DNA from: Ditylenchus dipsaci
Lineage: Eukaryota > Nematoda > Chromadorea > Rhabditida > Anguinidae
NCBI GenBank assembly: GCA_004194705.1
Contig: SADC01001338.1
Coordinates: 62,001 to 126,000 of the forward strand
Length of the DNA: 64,000 nucleotides
Direction: 5' to 3'
Shown: one piece after another, positions 36,101 through 48,200 of the stretch
Position numbering within the stretch: the first letter of the stretch is position 1
Layout of the letters: every line of letters begins with the position of its first letter
The notes under the pieces: generated by a model
Databases searched by the model: none
Seen by the model: only the letters and a program-made list of their open reading frames with translations
What the model was told of the DNA's origin: nothing
Program-made: the position numbers and the translations under genes

Positions 36101-38760
36101 AGCTAGCCACTGAAAAGCGCATATCTATAAACATATTTTAAGGTAAATTTTTCAAACCTGCAAAAATATGCTTCCAGTGGGTCCACGGTTTAGGGTTAAG
36201 GCTACTGTGATGCTCACCTTAAAAGTGATATTTTACAATTGAATAATTAGTTATGCTAGCCCCTCACCTGATGCACATTCACTTGGATGATACCAAACAA
36301 AGCGATTGGAATCAGTATGTTGATTTGACCTGCTAAGTTACCAGTCACTCTAAAAATACAGTTGACTGGACAGGAATTGCACATTTTTTTCTTTTAAAAG
36401 GGTATGCCCACGCTAATAAGAGGTGGTGCCGGGAATTCAATTTTTTCCTAATCATTGAACTTCTGCATGGATTTTTTAGCTTGGGTTTTGACAAAAACAT
36501 ACCTAAATTAAATCATAGGCTTTTAGCCAAGTTAAAAAACCTATTCAGAAGTTCAATGATTAGGGAACTTTTTTGAATTCCCGGCACCACCTCTCATTGG
36601 CGAGGGCATGCACCTTTAAGTATACCAAAACCACACATTTTATTTATTGATATTCTTATTTCAACAATTTGCGTCTGACATCACTTACCCTATATCCACA
36701 TTCTGTACAGCCAAAACTAAAAGATTAGGAGGTGCAGGGTAAAGCACTATTCTCTGAGGACATCGGTATCTGGACACATATAGGTTATACACTTGGATGT
36801 TGCCATTAACTTCTTCTATTCTCTGATTGATGTTGGGCAGTCTGGCCTTCTTGATCTGTGCATTTAAATAGGGGCAATGATTGCACTGGCATATTGAAAC
36901 CCTCTTTGGTTGAGACGGGCTTTGATGCCGGCTGCTCCCCTAGTACCTCCTTAATATTTGAGAAATGAGCTTCTAGATATAAGGTGTAATTAGCCAAAAA
37001 ACTAAAATACCTAATAACTGGGGGTTGAAGTCGTATCCATCTAGGCAATGAAATTTAAATAAATTATCCGTGTCGGTAATTTTATGATTCACAAATTTCA
37101 GTATATTCACACATTGGCTGTAAGTGAATTTCCGCACCAAAAGTGTGAAATTCCGCACCAAATTAATTAAATTCCGCACCAAATTCAAATTCGTTCTAAA
37201 AATAGTGAATTTCCGCACCGAAATTGTGAAATTCCGCACCAAATTTTTTATTTCATTGTCTGTGCTGTTTATCGTGTATAAAAAGTTGAGCATTGTCTCT
37301 TTTTTCGTTCATGGAAGGCAGTTCTAGGCAGTTCTAATTATGTCGCCGGAAATAGATCTGACACAGACAATGAAATAAAACATTTGGTGAGGAATTTCAC
37401 ACTTTCTGCGAAAAACCGACTGGGCGAATCAGAATTCCAGTCAGATGGGCTTTATTGCTCAGAATTCAGGTTTATGATGATTTTGAGTGGTTCAGGGTGG
37501 AGTTCTTCTTCAAAATTTTACCCCCTAAAGTAAACCCCTAAAAACCATCTTTCAAGGGCTTGTGACCATTCCGGGTTGGGATTCTAAGCAATCCAAGTAA
37601 TTTTCAGACTAAAAAATTTGAATTCTTGCAAAATTTGGTTGGTCTTGGACAGAAAAAGGCATAAATAATTTTTTAAAAATTTGGTGCGGAATTTCACAAT
37701 TTTGGTGCGGAAATTCACTATTTTTAGAACGAATTTGAATTTGGTGCGGAATTTAATTAATTTGGTGCGGAATTTCACACTTTTGGTGCGGAAATTCAAT
37801 TTGATCCTTCACACATTTTGAAGTATATTTAGGGACTATATTAGATACCGCAATTTTTAGTTTAAATTTGTGGCTGAATTTTTTTTTGTTGCGATTTTTA
37901 ATGAGAAGTATTGGGTTTATATTGGGTCATATTTTGAATTCCGCTCGAGACAAAAAACATTCGGATTACCAAGAATTGCTTTTTCGGGATAAATGAGTAC
38001 AGGGAGGAGGCAATCTTAAAGATTGTGGAGGGGGAGGGGCCGGGGAAACATCAATTTATAAACAAAATATAATCAGTCATAAAGACCAGATTTTAAAATT
38101 TTCGCCAAAAAAAGTCACACGAGCGTTCCTGGAGCTTACGTTAATACGAATAGTCACCTTTTGAATTAAATTTTCTGTGTTTCTAATTTAATGGCTTCCA
38201 GTAGCTCAAGGGAGGGGGAAAAGCTACTTAGGTTTCGAAATTCGGCCTCGGTGGCGCAGTGGGCAAGCGTTCGGGTTTTCCGATCCCACGTGGTGCACGC
38301 TATTTATTTTGGCTTGTTTGACCAGTTTTCGAAGTTATTAGACTTTTTTGACGACGGATTCGGAATCAGCGACCCAAACTACTCCTAGAACTGGTCAAAC
38401 AAGCCAAAATAAATAGCATGTCACCACGTGGGATCGAACCTGCAACACCATTTTGGTACATAAGTTTCCCCTCCTTTGATTGTTGCCATGTACTGAGCTC
38501 AATTATATATCAATAATCAAAGTGTTAATAGTGAACCTGTCAAAGAGCAGCCAGGTGGGACACTAGGTACACAACTAGGCGAAACGATAGCCTGCGACTG
38601 GCTTGTGACATATCCTCTGGCAACTATGGAACAGCGTCTAAATGGGCATGTGATTGCACTAAACTGCAACTTAGACTACTCAAAATTGTGATCTGCAAAA
38701 CCTGTGTTTAATAAACATAAATTTTCAACTGCGAAAACTTACAATAATAATATAGGTCAT
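30161..38760 (-). CDS. LBP/BPI/CETP-family lipid-binding protein, interrupted by frameshifts and one insertion
   Basis: N-terminal exons at 38743-38760 and 38537-38692 give a signal peptide (MTYIII then TILSSLSCSLVQSHA). Then 37011-37835 (split by an insertion), 36689-36939, 36268-36349, 36158-36217, 36096-36124, 35965-36038, 35735-35917, about 35285-35682, and C-terminal exons near 34110-34375, 33965-34062, 33797-33915, 33050-33170, 32735-32792, 31700-31739, 31556-31635, 30438-30618, 30161-30342. BPI landmarks: GIKARLNQRGFQYASAIIAP, LPNINQRIEEVNGNIQVY, Cys in FSVASCQ and in TQVCNQIPTIVND (the usual N-domain disulfide), DFTVELNGEFSPGG, LAPFPMFFPQPVGNKMAELL, and the C-domain VNTEGGRLSARADISRL. 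These proteins bind lipids or LPS outside the cell. Several one-base shifts occur, one of them a missing T in a T run after AIIAP. A Pro/Gln/Ala-rich segment of about 130 residues at 35285-35682, between the two BPI halves, is unusual. Confidence 0.8.
30865..31272. mobile_element. 408-bp TA-flanked MITE in an intron of the BPI-like gene
   Basis: CAGTCGAACCGGACACCCCA at the left and GTCCGGTTATCCATGTTGGACTG at the right, TA on both sides. Inner arms hold AAGTTCGTTCC / GGTCCGACAT words, the module shared by several elements. Confidence 0.8.
31990..32292. mobile_element. tRNA-armed foldback element, copy C
   Basis: GCTTCCATGGCGCAGTGCGT with GGTTCGATCCCACGTGGTGG on the left arm; CCACCAGGTGGGATCGAACC and GCGCCATGGAAGCCGC on the right arm. 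Confidence 0.85.
32300..32475. repeat. Palindrome with a second palindrome nested in one arm
   Basis: Outer words AGGTAGGTCAGCGTGTGTTA and AAATACGCTAGCCTACC. Inside, AGGGTTGTGAAACTGTCCGG (32338) returns as CCGGATAACTTTCCGTTTCACAACCCT, a compact nested hairpin of about 70 bp. Confidence 0.6.
34492..34559. mobile_element. 68-bp TA-flanked mini-MITE
   Basis: CAGTCATCCTCAGTATAACG to TTAAAGGGTTGACTG, TA at 34490-34491 and 34560-34561. It keeps little beyond the two tips. Confidence 0.65.
34600..34915. mobile_element. tRNA-armed foldback element, copy D
   Basis: TAAGCTACTTATGTTTG outer edge, CCATGGCGAAGTGCGTAG, then inverted arm with AGATCGAACCTGCAA, TTACGCAATGCGCATGG and CTAAGTAGGTCC. Confidence 0.75.
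36394..36620. mobile_element. MITE of the AAAGGGCATG family in a BPI-gene intron
   Basis: TTAAAAGGGTATGCCCACGC at the left and GGGCATGCACCTTTAA at the right; GGTGGTGCCGGGAATTCAA and its inverse lie inside. Confidence 0.75.
37116..37807. mobile_element. 692-bp foldback with 10-bp target duplication, inside a coding exon
   Basis: Flanked by TTCACACATT (37106-37115 and 37808-37817). Arms of about 130 bp hold four ATTCCGCACCAAA-type units each. A duplication of 9-11 bp fits Mutator-like or foldback elements. The middle carries a fragment of the GGGGTGGGCAAA family (GAGCGGATCAGA-like, TTTACCCCCTAAAGTAAACC), so it is composite. The open frames over the arms (FRTK repeats) are artefacts. Confidence 0.85.
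38208..38478. mobile_element. tRNA-armed foldback element, copy E
   Basis: GGGGGAAAAGCTACTTAGG edge, CGGTGGCGCAGTGGGCAAGC, shortened left arm, then inverted right arm with GTGGGATCGAACCTGC. Lies in an intron of the BPI-like gene. Confidence 0.75.
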
Positions 38761-38927
38761 CTTGTAAAAATTTTTGAGGTTGTATTCTGAGGATATGGAC
38801 AGAAAATCAACAAATATAGATAAAAAATTACAACATTAGTTTTGACTAAATTGATGCTTGTTTCGATTGCCCAAGCTGCAACACAATGTAATTCGGTTCA
38901 AAAATAAAGAAAAGTAAAATATAATTA

Positions 38928-39257
38928 AAGGGGAAGCTATTTAGGTTCGAAAAAGTGGCCTCGGTGACACAGTGTTCTGTCCAATATTTTGCCCCATCGT
39001 TTGCAGGTTCAATCCCACCTGGTGGCACACTATTAATTTTGGCTTGTTTGACCGGTTCTAGAGGTTAATTGGGGTCGCTGATTCCGAATCTGGCGCTAAA
39101 ATAGTCGAATCACCCCGCCACATTGGTCGAAGAATCCACAAAAAATAGCGTGCCACCACGTGAGCTCGAACCTGCGCGCCATTTTGGGCCATAGAAAAGG
39201 TGCGCTTGAACACAGCGCCACTCAGGCCACTTTTTCTAATCTAATAACCCCTCCCCC
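38928..39257. mobile_element. tRNA-armed foldback element, copy F
   Basis: AAGCTATTTAGGTTCGAAAA and GTGGCCTCGGTGACACAGTG at the left; inverted arm ends CACTCAGGCCACTTTTTC. It directly abuts the AAAGGGCATG-type MITE at 39258. Confidence 0.75.
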
Positions 39258-39491
39258 TTTAAGGGCATGCCCGTGCCCTACACGAAGAATAGGCGGGGAC
39301 CACACTTATTTCTTTCTCAATCAAGTTTGATCTGCGTTCTCATCCATACTTTTGAAGTTTTCTGTCTAGTTTTCAAAAGTAGTATAGGGTCATCAATATT
39401 AGATTTGATGCCAAACGAGTGAAGATTGAAGGATTCAAAAAATGCTAGTCTCCGCCTTGGCTTTTTGAGATGCACGGAAATGCCCCTTTTA
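39258..39491. mobile_element. MITE of the AAAGGGCATG family
   Basis: TTTAAGGGCATGCCCGTGCC at the left and GCACGGAAATGCCCCTTTTAA at the right, inverted. Confidence 0.65.
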
Positions 39492-40340
39492 AGTAATAAT
39501 ATAATAGTCAAATTGCATAACAGAATTTAAAATCTCGATAAAAACAAACACACAAAGTTAACCCAACTAGTTTACTACAAATAACAGTAGCTCATAAAAA
39601 CAGTGTAATTGATAAAGGAAAAAGACAAACACATGAAAAGCCCCAACTTTTTGATTAGGCAATACCACCATCTATACAGCTGACTACAAAGATGATTCTG
39701 CTGCCCGTTGCTGCAGATGTTTTAGCAGCAGCAGTTTGCATGCAGCAGTAGCTAGCGAGATAGAAGAAGGCGCCTTTGTAAAACCTGCTTTTCCTTCACC
39801 TTGCAGCACAAAAGAAGAAGGCGCAGATGTCTGACCACTTGAAATTTTAAACCACCGTTATATATTTCGTGGTCAGTGGTAGCAGCAGAGACAGTGAAAG
39901 TGTTGCGCTAGCCAGCCCCAGGCTAAAGAGGATATGTGCAGTCAGCTAGCACTCTTCCTTTGTGCGCTGAAGAAGATCAGGAAAGAAGACTTTTTGACGC
40001 ACACACTAGTTTTGCTGGATCAACAGATTGCTTCTCAGTTTCTGTGTTCTGTTTTTGGGCTGCAGACAAAACAAACAGAAAACTGATAAATATGCATGAA
40101 TTATAGATATTATTTGCCAATTATATACGTTCCGGAAGAGCAGTCCAAATTTGATCAAAGACATGCTTAAACCAGGTTTTGGTCTAATCTAGCATAAATT
40201 GAGATTGATGGTTATTAGTAATATGGAAAACTAGTTTCTACTAGCATATATGACTCATTGAATGCTAAGAATAGTTGCTGAAGCTTGGGGATTTCCAATT
40301 ACTCATGGTAGTTAGATGTTACTATGGAGTTAATAAAACG
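39492..40340. other. Higher-GC intergenic stretch, possible promoter region
   Basis: About 39660-40080 is free of the usual repeats and less AT-rich, with GCAGCAGCAG words and several ORF-less exons-like patches. It lies upstream of the BPI-like gene (minus strand), so it may hold that gene's control region or a 5' non-coding exon; no defined motif supports this. Confidence 0.3.
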
Positions 40341-40344
40341 GCTA

Positions 40345-40570
40345 AATTGAACCTGAGCTGTCCCAGAAAATCAACTTGGGGGACCAAGGCAATTTTTTTG
40401 AAAAATTTGAGTTTTTTACCTTTTTTTTACTATAAAAGTCTCAAAAAATATTATTTGCATGTTTTAATCATTTTTATACAAAATAAAGGTAAAGAATAAA
40501 AAACTCAAAATTTTTCAAAAAAAATTGCCTTGGTCCCCAAGCTGATTTTCTGGGGGGGGGGGGTTATATG
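40345..40570. repeat. Palindromic 'accaaggca' element
   Basis: AAATTGAACCTGAGC and AAAATCAACTTGGGGGACC at the left; TGCCTTGGTCCCCAAGCTGA and CTGGGGGG at the right. Near twin of 1206-1450. Confidence 0.7.
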
Positions 40571-41395
40571 ACAGTAGCGCCGAATCAACTATCAATATTA
40601 GTCTCAGGTTCTGAAAAAGCTGGCTAATCATTTCTTAGTTTCGGCTAACATATGCTGGCCAAACCCTTAGCTTGAAGCCTAAGCCTGAAAAGGGCGAATA
40701 AAATGTGCAATTGATAGAGAGTCGCATTTTTCCAAGGGGGCCCAAATGAACAATTGCCAAAGCTTATTTATTTGACTGCGTAAACTTAGAAAAGCCTACC
40801 ATCCACTTACAAGAAAACCGCCCAAACTGTAGGATCAAATTCGCAAATTCTGTTAAGCCATCTTGTAGAGCATGGTCGATTTGTATAGTGTAGCCGGAGT
40901 TTTTTCGGCTGACAGCGACAAAAATTTTGAGTTGTAGCAAAGAAAGCCGGAAAACCCCAAAAACACTGATTTTGGATATTTCAGTGCTCCGATTCCCTGT
41001 GTTTTGTTTGTCAAGTGCCAAATCTGATCATTATGACCTCATGTTACTTTTCGATTCTACGTCTATCAGTAATTTTTTTTAGCAATTATTTCAAAATTTT
41101 CTGAAAACTTAAATTTTCATGGCACATATCACCACATATCATGGAGGTTCAGTGAACCAGTGAAATTTGAATGCTCTACAAGATGGCTTTAACGCATTTT
41201 TCATTTACGTCTCCTAAGTAATTTTTATATGCTTAAAACGAAAAAAAGAATTAAAATTTTCTCACATTTTTCTACACAAAAAATGGATTTTTTGAAAAAA
41301 AATTCACCAAAATCGACTTTTTGCCTTGGTCCCCCAAGGCAATCCAACCTGAAAGGGTACCCAGACACCCCAAAAGATGGCATTTGAACATACAT

Positions 41396-41865
41396 TCGAC
41401 TCTCGTTAAACTGGCACTCCAATAAACTGGCAGCCTCGATAAACTGGCACATTGAAAAAGTCCTATTGGCTGGTCGACAAAGAAATTAGGCAAAGTAACG
41501 TCCCAATAAACGGGCACCCCGATAAACTGGCTAGGGAAACTTGCCAAAACGAAATTTGCCTAACGTATGTTTTGCCAAAACGAATTGTGCCAAAACGAAA
41601 TTTGCCTAACGTTAAATGGCTAGAATATTGTTGACAAATATTATTTCTTGCATCAAATTTCGTTTTCGGCAAAACCTGCGTTTGGCAGATTTCGATTTGG
41701 CAAATTTCGTTTTGCCAAATTTCGTTTCGCCAAATTTCATTTTGGCATATTTCGTTTCGGCAAATTTCGTATTTGGCAAATTTCGTTTTTGGCAAGTTTT
41801 CCCTAGCCGATAAACTGGCACCCCAGACTGGTCCTCAGGGGTGCCAGTTTATCGAGAGTAGACTG
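41396..41865. mobile_element. TA-type MITE with a nested foldback
   Basis: ATTCGACTCTCGTTAAACTG at the left and CAGTTTATCGAGAGTAGACTG at the right. At about 41522-41808 a second palindrome starts GCTAGGGAAACTTGCCAAAA and ends TTGGCAAGTTTTCCCTAGC, built of many (CCAAAACGAAATTTG)-type units in both orientations. Confidence 0.75.
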
Positions 41866-41879
41866 TAGTTTTGTTGACT

Positions 41880-43300
41880 GGTGCGCACCGCACAAAGAAA
41901 CTCTGGTATGCATACATTTTTCATGCATCCAGAGCCACTTTCGAGTGATTTGTGTCTAAGGTATGTGGGTGTGCGCATCTCCACCCGTGAGAGTTTGCAA
42001 TTTGCGAAATATTTACTCTGGACTGATATGTAGGTCTTCAAAGTCAGGGGAGGGGGATTAATATAGCTTATACGGTAAATACATAAACTTAAATATGTAC
42101 TTCTCGATAGCAACTAAATATCTTTGCAACTCAATCAACAAAACCACAAAGAAAAGCAAAAGCATCAAAATTAGAATCGACAAGATGCTATTGCATAACG
42201 AGAAAAAGTTATTGTCTAGCTGTTCAAACCAGCTTAAAAAAGCAGACACCGTATTACGCCAACATCATAACTGTAGAAATATAGTGATGGATAACTGCTT
42301 TACCCAGTCAAAAGTAGCTAATGCAACTTGTAGTCGAGATATCCACAAGGCTACACTTCCGGCTGCAAGCCATAGGGAGTGTTTGCGCCATCATTCAAAC
42401 AATAATATGAAGTAACCAAAAAGCCCTTAGGCTTCACTTACTCCTGCTATACATGCAATAAAACATCCTATCATCTCTTTTTAGATTTGCAATAAATTTT
42501 AAAGTTCGCAAATTTTTTTTGATAGCTGCTTCAACTAGCTAAATTTATGACTAAAAAGGTGGTTTTGGTAGAAAAAAATGTCTTAGCTATAACTAGACAA
42601 TGAAAAACAAATATTACAAATTGGATATTCATCGATAGATGCCCTGAGGCATCATTATACAAGAGACCAGCAGGTTAGTTAAGCAGATGCGAAAACGTGT
42701 ATTTCAGGTAGAGGGGGTGCTACTGATTAACGTTTCTTTTATTGACCAATGAAAGATTTTCGGAATGCAAATTTAAAGAAAATTAGTTAAGAATTTCTAG
42801 GGTTTGTGTGATCAATTGATTTTATAGTTGAATTTGTCAACTGTGGATTTCATATTCCACACTTAGCACCATTAAATTGTCTTTTACCTAAAGCCATTCA
42901 TCTTTTTCATAAAAATTGCCGTAAATAACTTTTTCATATAATTTTAGACAATTTGGGCAACAAACATGGCAACCAAAAACAAATTTGATGCTAAAAAAGA
43001 AGTACCAGGTGGCCCAAGAAATATTGACACTTTTAAACCATCATAACTTTTTTCTGGGCCGTACTTTGAATTTCTGTAAACGCAGTTCGACTTAGTTTTA
43101 TCTAACAATTGTTTTGGTAAATGCAGTGAAAAACACGATTTTTTGCTTGGTCCTCCCCGTGATTTTGAATCCTGGTCTCTGGATGTTTTCTAGGGGGTAT
43201 AGAACATTTTTCCGTCGAAATTTTAATTTTGTCTACATTGAGAAAAAACGTTTTGCTAGTATTATTTTGTAGCTGAGATTCAGGGCTTCAAAATGATATA
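41880..43300. other. Intergenic stretch with unsupported short ORFs
   Basis: Two overlapping opposite-strand open frames at 42058-42415: the minus one has a strongly hydrophobic core (ILILMLLLFFVVLLI) resembling a single membrane span, but no ATG start is clear. I give neither as a gene. The rest is AT-rich with no recognised gene. Confidence 0.3.
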
Positions 43301-43375
43301 CTTACAGTCAACAAAGATGACCAGTATGACACTGAGTCCGACACTCAAGCCGAAAAATGTCCCCGCGCTGGATGG

Positions 43376-44145
43376 ACAAGGTCGGTACTTTTATAGTCCC
43401 CCCACCCCCATACTCGGATTTTTTGAAAAGTGACCCAAAATCACCTCTCGAACTCATTTGTTCTGCACAACAAGTCTGAGAAGCATTTCTAAACACTTTC
43501 TGAATAAAAAAATTGAAAGTTGTCAAAAAAATTGCTCCCACCCCTCAGGCAAAGATGGTCTTTTTAGGGGTTTTTTTTAGGGTCACTTGGGTGATTATCA
43601 CATTTTTTTTGCTGGAGCTGGGCAAAAAGACTCTCTAAATGCATTTTTGATCAATTTTGATCAGACTGAGTCAATTTGAACAATTTTGTCTAAAGTGAGT
43701 ATGTGCGCGCATACTCTAACCAACCAAGCCCCCTGCGCCCCCTTCGGGGGCGCAGGGGCTTGGGGGCTTGGAGTTGAGATGCGCACACACACAACCTGAG
43801 ACACAAATCACTCGAAAATGACCTTGAATGCAAAAAAACATATGCATACCAGAGTTTATTTATGGGTAGGCCCCAGAAAGTAAAAATTTGTTCAAAATCT
43901 ATCATTTTTACCTTCATTTGACTTGAAAAAGGCTAAAAAATTGGCGAAAAAATACCCTAAAAAGACGAACTAACCCCGAGGGGTGGGTGACAAATTTTTT
44001 TGGTAAATTCAACTCTTTTTTTTATTCAGAAAGTGTTTAAAAATGCTTCTCGGACCTTGTTTGTGCAAAAAAATGAGTTCGAGAGGTGACTTTGGGTCAC
44101 TTTCAAAAAATCCGAGTATGGGGGGGGGAACTATAAAATACCACA
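43376..44145. repeat. Large foldback with about 190-bp arms and an inner repeat
   Basis: Left arm words CCCATACTCGGATTTTTTGA, AGAAGCATTTCTAAACACTT, CCCACCCCTCAGGCAA; right arm GAGGGGTGGGTGACAA, CAGAAAGTGTTTAAAAATGC, AAAAAATCCGAGTATGGGGG. The loop (about 43610-43880) holds the repeat seen at 10830-11230. A lone arm lies at about 25270-25400. Confidence 0.75.
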
Positions 44146-44149
44146 AGGT

Positions 44150-44815
44150 CTAAACCACAGAGGAAGCAAAAATTGTATTTTAGACATTATACAACAAAAA
44201 CAATTGTTAGATCAGACTGAGTCAATCTGTGGTCACCGAAATTCGGAATACGGCCTAGAAAAAAGTTACGACGGTTAAAAAGATCGACATTTCTTGACTC
44301 AGCCTATATTTTGGTGGAATTTTTTTCGGCGGCAAAAAATCTTTTTTCGGTAACAAAAAATCTGAAAATTTTACAATAGGATAGACATAATGAGAGTATA
44401 AATCAAGCGGGTGTCGCTGTATTAGAAGAAACGGTGTTTTTCACATCGGAATGCGTGTGTGACAAGATAGTAAAACAATTTATTAGTTGTAATGTTGCTT
44501 AATGTTTTCAACGTATATAAACAAATAATTTATCACACTTAATATTTTAAAAAAAATGAAAAATAATAATATGGAATGTTGGTGGGTATTCTCTGTATTA
44601 TTAAAAAAACTTCAGCTTTTCAATACTAGCTAAATGAGTAACTAAGAGAAATAAATTAGCTAGCTCATCCCCATTGATAATTGCACTAAATAATAAATAA
44701 AACAAAGGCAAGTTAGAGAATGTTTGCATTTGTGAAATACATAAGCATCGATGTAGTCACACATCTTTGTTAAAAAATTGCAAATTTCAAAAAAAAAAGT
44801 AAATTTACGCTTAAA
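44150..44815. other. AT-rich stretch, no gene seen
   Basis: No splice-flanked or conserved frame recognised; ends at copy G of the tRNA-armed family. Confidence 0.4.
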
Positions 44816-44821
44816 ATAATT

Positions 44822-45064
44822 GGCTGAAATCGGCCCAAAATGGTGTGCAGGTTCGACCCACGTAGTGGTACGCTACTTTTTGGCTTGTTTGACCAGTTCT
44901 AGGGGTAGTTTGGGTCTCCGATTCCGAATCTGGCGTCAAAGAAGTCTAATGACCTGTAAAACAGCCAAACAAGCTAAAATAAATCGCGTGCCACCAGGTG
45001 GGATCGAACCTGCGCACTATTTGGCCAAAAATACAAACGCTTACGCACTGCGCCACCGGAGCGA
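44822..45064. mobile_element. tRNA-armed foldback element, copy G (left end truncated)
   Basis: Begins within the arm (CCCAAAATGGTGTGCAGGTTCG); right arm complete with GGTGGGATCGAACCTGCGC and TTACGCACTGCGCCACCGG. Confidence 0.75.
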
Positions 45065-45266
45065 CTTTTCTTGCCCCGCGAAGGTGGAATACCTTTTAAA
45101 CTTAATTTTGTAAAAAAATCGATAATAATTGAGCTAAAAAGGCAAATTTTTAAATAATACTCATCACTCTATATTTTGTTTAAATAATTTTTAAGCTAAA
45201 TTTCGACTTTTCGCAATTTTTTCTCAACAATTAAATGTCCAATTTAGTGTCTTTATTAGCTAGATT

Positions 45267-48200
45267 TTAGCTTGCAAATTTTCTCATCCGACTCTCCTTC
45301 TCGAGCACTTTTCTTTCCCTTTCAATCCGGGACTTGATCGTTTGATTTTCTTCTTGATTACAGTCCTGTCGAGTGGTTGTAAATGCCCATTGCTTTGAGT
45401 TTATTGCCGTCCAGCTCCAAAAATTTAGGACCATTCACCTGGTTGACTGTGAACTCGGGAATATATTTGTCTGAAATTTTTTCAGCTCTGCATAACTTAA
45501 ATTGTATTTCAAACCTATACCTAGACCAATATGAATAAGCAATTGGCAACTTCGTCTGTTGTCCATTGCAAAACTTGTAGGCCCTTGAAAAAAAACATTA
45601 CTTTTGAACATTTTGTTAATTTAAGTAGTGGGCCTACCTGTGCCTCTACATTTTCTCGCCAAAACTCATTTTCAGCTAAATGGTGAGCAAAAATTATTAG
45701 CGTATTGTGTGGCAAAGATGTGTCATACCTTGAATATATCTTTTTCTCAGTGGGAAGAGAATTCTGTTTTTGCTGGATGAGTGATTGCTTTTTTGAGGCA
45801 TGGCTGGAGATGCGGGCTCGCCTAAAATATTACCAATACTAAGATCAGAATCCTTAAAGTTGTAATTTTTTAAATTTAAACAATTGTTTGTAAACTGTAG
45901 CTTAAGAACTTTTTATTTTGATCAAAACTAAAAAATTGAATACTTATTCTAGGCGAGCAACCAGATCCATAGCCAACCATCATTTATAGGCACTGGACTG
46001 TCACAATTAGTTGTGTGTGAAAGTGAAGATGCAAGCATATATCTTTGGGATTGCTGTTGACAATGGTAGTATTGTTCTAATGCTTGCTGGTTCATATCTA
46101 TGTCTGCTGCAGTGGAATAAAAGTTTTCAGATTTCACAAGTGGGGCGCCTTAAAATTATCAAATTTTTCATATTTTGGATAATATCTCTTGGATTTTATC
46201 CCACTATCTGGTGCCAAAATATGCCTTGGTCCCCCTGTCGTTTTGGCTCTATATGTGTTCATGCCGACGCCGAAAAAAATATGCCTTGGTCCCCTCTTGT
46301 GTTTTGCAAAAAAATTCAAATTTTGCCTTGGTCCCCCAAGCTGATTTTTTCTAAAAAAAATTATTTCTTCACTAATCGTTTTAAAAAATCATCAAAATGT
46401 TATTTTTGTGTTAGAAAAACACATTTACGAGACTACCATGAGAGTAAATAGACTGTTATGTCGGCCATGTATCGGTTGCAGCACGACCTAAAATAGCACA
46501 TTTTTCATTAAAAAGAATTAGAATAGTTAAAGGTTGATAGAAAAAATTGTTAAATTCAATGACGCGAGCCAAATATCTGCAAATAAATATTTTTCGAGAC
46601 TATTAGAAGAAGAAAAAATTTGCGAAAAAAATCAACAGGGGGGACCAAGGCATATTTGGCACCAGACATTCGATAGAACTAATATGTTTACCTGTATTAC
46701 TAGCATTGATTTGTATGCCGTTCATAATTAATCTTAAGCTTTTTTATTAAAAATATACTCCTTTTAGGCTAAATTGAACTATATCCCCACATCTCAATTA
46801 AACTATACCCCACATTTTTTGCCTTGGTCCCCCTGTTGTTTTTTTGTGATTTTTTGCCCAAGCCTAAAAAGATCACGAAAAAAAACAACAGGGGGACCAA
46901 GGCATAAAAATGTGGGGTATAGTTCAATGAGATGTGGGAGTATAGTTCAAGTGCTCCATTTTTATATTAACTTAACCTTTCGTAATGTGCCGAATTAGTA
47001 GATCCATTGTTGCAGCAGTAGCAGCACAAGTCAGAGGTCTTTGTGATAAGCCTGCATGTCTAGGAGCATTGACCCGAGTTGCATGAGGTGGGGGAGGAGG
47101 GGAGGTAACAGCTGTTACTGAAGAGCTTACACTAGACTGCATCACTGGTGGTTGGCGAGTTTCTTTAGAGGGTATTACTTGCTCCTTGCTAGCTTTAGAG
47201 CTTCGCAAGGTGCCTCATCATCCTCATCGATGTCTTTCAAAGGCGCTTGAGTTTGTGCTATGTGGTCTTTGACAGTTGGCTAATTGCTCCCTGAAGTAGA
47301 ATTTAGTTATGAAAATACACTGCGAAAATAATTTTCTTGAGAAATTACTACGGCAATGGCGATTTCGAATTATTGAAGTTTTTATTACGGCTTAACTACT
47401 TTAAAAATATTGGAAATGTTTTTTGTTTTGTTTGTTTTTAGAACTATTTTCAACTAGACCACGGACAAGCAAAAGTTGGTCGAAATTGCCGAATTAGACA
47501 AGATGGGAGACTTAGATGGCCCCACGATTTCTTGATGCCGGTTCAAGATTTAACTCGAATAATAAACAAAATTCAAATTTTAAATGCTAATGAAAAGTGA
47601 TTACAGTCAACCCCCGCTTCAATGGATCTCCCTCAAGTTCGTTCCCGCCTGGGGTCCGACACTTTTTTTACTTCAATTTTTGAAAGGTTTGTAAATTTGA
47701 TTCGACAATATTATTAGAAAATTGAGAAAATCAATAAATGACAACATTTTCGCCGAAAAAAACTCGCCGGTACCCAGAACCATTACAATTTTTCTGATTC
47801 GTCTGGTGAATCAGGTTCGGCAAATACTTCGAAATTTGAGGTAAAAAGTGTCGGACCTAGCGGGAACGAACTTGAGATGGGTGCCACTGTAGCGGCTTTG
47901 ATTGTAATAAATATTTACGAATAAAAATCGGTTTTCCGCTGAATTAATAATTTATTTAGCGGTTAGACACAACGTTTCTTTAAAAACATGAAATTTTAAT
48001 TTTTCGCCTTTTACCTTAACTGTGTCAATTCCCTTCTACCAAACTGACTCTTCGTTTAGCCATCTGATTAAGTTTATCTTCCAATTCATCAATCCTATTC
48101 TTCAATTGCCCCACAAGAACACCATAATGATTGTCTTTTTCTCTTAGCTGCTCCACATGGCATTCTTCTCGCTCCATTAGCTCTTTTTCCTGAAATTTTT

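Noticed and set aside
37124..37799. Opposite-strand open frames of 67-106 codons with FRTK/VRNF repeats
   Set aside because: They are the two arms of one palindrome with repeated ATTCCGCACC units read in different frames.
41463..41821. Open frames with KFAKTKFAE / LANFVLPNF repeats
   Set aside because: Both strands of a foldback made of CCAAAACGAAATTTG units; low complexity and nested in a MITE.
42058..42415. Membrane-span micropeptide (minus) or 106-codon protein (plus)
   Set aside because: The two frames overlap on opposite strands, the minus frame has no ATG, and neither has supporting splice or polyadenylation signals.
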